A stretch of 64,000 bases of DNA from Oscillibacter faecalis_A (GTDB lineage Bacteria; Bacillota; Clostridia; Oscillospirales; Oscillospiraceae). Of the stretch, positions 62,701 to 64,000 are shown piece by piece. Position numbers and translations under genes: made by a program. Every line of letters begins with the position of its first letter. Position 1 is the stretch's first letter. Where the stretch lies: the NCBI RefSeq assembly GCF_029218125.1, contig NZ_JARFXX010000005.1, forward strand, positions 124,001-188,000, written 5' to 3'. A model generated the notes under the pieces. The model was not told the origin of the DNA. It was given only the letters and a program-made list of their open reading frames with translations, and did not search any database.

Positions 62701-64000
62701 GCAAAATCTGACCTTCTGGAACAAGCGTCAGGGCGCGCTTATTATCAACAAGCTGGACGCTGTGACGAAGAAACCGCTGGAGGGTGTGACCTTCAAAATT
62801 ACTATGGCGAATGGCGAGTTTATCCCCGACGAAAACGGGAAAATCAGCTCCAACGGTCTGTACTATACCGATAAAAACGGGCAGATCATTCTCAAGGGCG
62901 TCACCGGCACACTGGTGGTGACGGAGGAAAAATCTATTGATGGTTACACCATCGACGAAAATACCCGCACCCAAACCGTTGTAGTCAACCCCGACGATAC
63001 GCAGTCTCTGTACTTTTATAACGCCCCCATTGGCGGCGTGGAGCTCATCAAGGTCAATGCGGCGGACAAAACTCAGCGCATCCCCAACACCACCTTCGAG
63101 ATCCGCCGCGTCAGCGATGGCGGTCTGGTGACCACCGTCACCGCCGGGACGGATGGGCGCGTGTATGTGCCGCTGGCAAGCGGCAGCTACTACGCCGTGG
63201 AAACCAAGGCGGGCAAGGGCTTCCAGCTTGACAGCACACCCATTTATTTTACCGTGGAGGATGGCAAGACCACAACCAAAACTGTGGCCAACAAGGCCAT
63301 CTCCGGCATCCTGATCCACAAGGTCAACGCCGTCACCGGCGAGGGTATCTACGGCGTGTCTTTCATCCTCTATGACAGTGGTAACAACCCCATCGCGCAG
63401 GAGACAAGCGATGATCGCGGTTATGTCCGGTTTGAAAACCTGACTGCTGGCCGCTACTATCTGCGTGAACTGGAAAACGAGGGCTATGTGCGCGACACAC
63501 AGAAAAAGACGGTCTATGTCAAGTCTGGCGAAACCACCGAGGTCGAATGGGAAAATACACCCATCACCGGACAGATTCAGATTACAAAGCGCTCCGCGGA
63601 CTACAATTCCACCAACGGCCTGAGCGCCGGTACGCTGCTGGAGGGTGCGGTATTTGAAATCACCGATAAGGCAGGAAATGTTGTTGATACCATTCGCACC
63701 AATAACCGGGGATTGGCCGTCTCTAAGCGGCTGCCCTTGTCGCGGTATTTTGTGCGAGAGGTCAAGGCACCGGAGCATTACGGTATCAGCGAAAAGGAAC
63801 TGACAGTCTACCTTGAACATGAGGGTCAGATCGTCCGCATTGAGACAGAGAACAAGAGCCTTGCTACTGGCATTTCCATTACCAAGACCGGTCCCAAGGA
63901 GATTATGGCCAATCAACCGGTGCGCTATGCCTTTTCCAACATCGCTAACACATCTAATGTCAGCCTGAGCAATTTTTACTGGAGAGATACCATCCCGGCA
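59702..64000 (+). CDS. Giant thioester-domain and Cna-B repeat adhesin, 3' end outside window
   Basis: At least 1,433 residues, open to the right edge. Signal peptide (residues 1-29). An N-terminal thioester domain with Cys70 (LYCMDLG) and Gln145 (LQTYIWD), which can form an internal thioester for covalent binding to host surfaces. A linker follows, then about 12 Cna-B/SpaA-type repeats (each starting like ITFKK, LKITK, VVFKY or IINKL, and ending with a YxVxE motif), which stiffen by Lys-Asn isopeptide bonds. A final segment shifts to a DUF11-like domain. Likely anchored by the sortase encoded upstream. ATG after AAAGGAAATCAG. Confidence 0.92.
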   Translation, partial: MKTWKTRILSAMLAFLTLLTLLPTSALAASGSGTGIKATTDPNLWSIRLTSTGQQYSYRPPTAAGKQLYCMDLGYSYRYGTASFLNSYTYKSATGADADALWEKAVAKTGLGEMDAITKENVKWMMSYIADYTGDIPGSLFMALQTYIWDNQSDKSAGGDTSGDIDAGGFANADTYETYVGYYNWMLAQKAKEDAELQKQIEEYTAQGKQASIVEDVSGKWAVLATSGTAGRQSFFAYHAARKVVTDDKPEGGDNPPPPVAGDGDITFKKVIAGTTHGLDGAVFNIYRDGQIVGSDVTKNGGIIEVKDVTKGLWTFVEVEAPEGYALDPTPHSVYVDTTDGDKQYTVSASNSPLPSLKITKADAQTFAKVKATFLVEALTGSYSTTVTVDGEKTLPDLQPGVYRVTEQSVEEPYIKTGTHQDIALLAGAGTVEAAFTNYVKPGLEILKKNIATGEPIAHVTYKIEQIDGSYSTTATTDGTGRIFLANIPVGSYKVTEVNVPSDVILCDIPQTIALGPGETRTVTFFNAMKPSLKIIKRCEVTKDPIPNTKFHIWWGSDNTTTGAMNDLGSFYTDDHGEIIFTGDALKSGWYKVTEEAPASGFAPADEPTQEFYLAGNENAVKIWENRPLSALVVFKYDEKTGAALQGAEFQIRYLGGTSGTGGTVIGTYTTSENGSIILTRLKAGTYIVEETKASPFYSIDTPPQTVLLSGKNQDVVTLRFSNQPYGSVLIKKLADDANKTPLAGATFLVTDDKGTFIGTANGEFTTDKSGAIQLPKLPAGTTIVAKEIRPPEGYALDGTPQTITVQAGENAPLTFYDKPLCNLTILKRDALTKKPLAKAEFIVKDSEGKPIGTDNGRFVTGSDGTVTITALNPNATIIVSEDKAPIGYIKDETPKTIVVRSGVPNSLTFDNEPSTTLVIHKYIEGTENEPLSGVAFKVVDGSGAAVGPDDGVYYTDKAGEIVLNGLEPGTTVVAREIKSVDGFVLDGTPQDILIKAGTVQNLTFWNKRQGALIINKLDAVTKKPLEGVTFKITMANGEFIPDENGKISSNGLYYTDKNGQIILKGVTGTLVVTEEKSIDGYTIDENTRTQTVVVNPDDTQSLYFYNAPIGGVELIKVNAADKTQRIPNTTFEIRRVSDGGLVTTVTAGTDGRVYVPLASGSYYAVETKAGKGFQLDSTPIYFTVEDGKTTTKTVANKAISGILIHKVNAVTGEGIYGVSFILYDSGNNPIAQETSDDRGYVRFENLTAGRYYLRELENEGYVRDTQKKTVYVKSGETTEVEWENTPITGQIQITKRSADYNSTNGLSAGTLLEGAVFEITDKAGNVVDTIRTNNRGLAVSKRLPLSRYFVREVKAPEHYGISEKELTVYLEHEGQIVRIETENKSLATGISITKTGPKEIMANQPVRYAFSNIANTSNVSLSNFYWRDTIPA

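Larger units (their letters stand above)
45433..64000. mobile_element. Left part of a Tn1549-like integrative and conjugative element
   Basis: Begins inside the spore protein gene and continues past the right edge. Gene content (RepA_N initiator, ParB, DUF3846, ArdC-like, MobC, relaxase, PcfB, sortase and Cna-B adhesin) is that of Tn1549/CTn-type elements of gut Firmicutes. Integrase, VirD4 and the mating channel are not in the window. The exact left boundary is uncertain by about 10 bp. Confidence 0.8.

Noticed and set aside
61634..63916. 760-codon minus-strand frame opposite the Cna-B adhesin
   Set aside because: Antisense shadow of repeat-rich coding sequence; no ribosome site and no recognisable protein.

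Overview
The window looks like a chromosomal segment of a gut-type, spore-forming anaerobe of the Oscillospiraceae/Eubacteriales (inference from high GC, S-layer-homology proteins, a V-type ATPase operon, an alpha/beta-type spore protein gene and a Tn1549-like conjugative element). No species can be named from the sequence alone.

Layout. 1-4.1 kb: 3' part of a very large SLH surface protein. 4.1-10.5 kb: two tiny membrane peptides plus a flavodoxin, debris of SLH genes, a two-component system, and a redox module (CXXC peptide, polyferredoxin-like membrane protein, TlpA-like lipoprotein). 10.5-14.7 kb: a P-type cation ATPase behind a yybP-ykoY-type (Mn2+) riboswitch with terminator, then an AI-2E-family permease. 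14.7-34.3 kb: an accessory island built from a family of very small integrative elements. Each has a near-identical tyrosine integrase at one end, a left-end module at the other, and in several cases a long non-coding, highly structured repeat and a small cargo. The units are separated by 45-bp copies of the 3' half of a tRNA gene (tRNA-Arg(ACG) or initiator tRNA-fMet), all cut at tRNA position 32. The array ends at the intact tRNA-Arg(ACG) gene at 34195-34271. Cargo includes a radical-SAM pair with flavin reductase and an HxlR regulator, two small membrane proteins, a VanZ-like protein with a peptidase-E-like protein, and a prepilin. An IS110-family element has landed in one copy of the repeat.

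34.3-45.4 kb is core chromosome: a DivIVA-like coiled-coil protein, a complete V-type ATPase operon (H-I-K-E-C-F-A-B-D) whose K subunit has the Na+-ligand pattern, and an acyl-ACP thioesterase. At about 45.43 kb a small acid-soluble spore protein gene is cut off by the left end of a conjugative element. That element runs past the right edge: RepA_N initiator with internal iterons, ParB with a repeat-rich N-terminus, DUF3846, ArdC-like proteins, a MobC/relaxase mobilisation module with a candidate oriT, PcfB, a sortase with surface proteins, a CAP-domain protein, and a giant thioester/Cna-B adhesin that is incomplete at the right edge. A palindrome related to TGTGTCTCAA-TTGAGACACA lies upstream of four of its transcription blocks.

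Most novel signals: the tRNA-anchored array of single-integrase elements with their conserved cargo promoter and structured ncRNA-like module, and a ~180-nt nested-helix RNA candidate inside the conjugative element.
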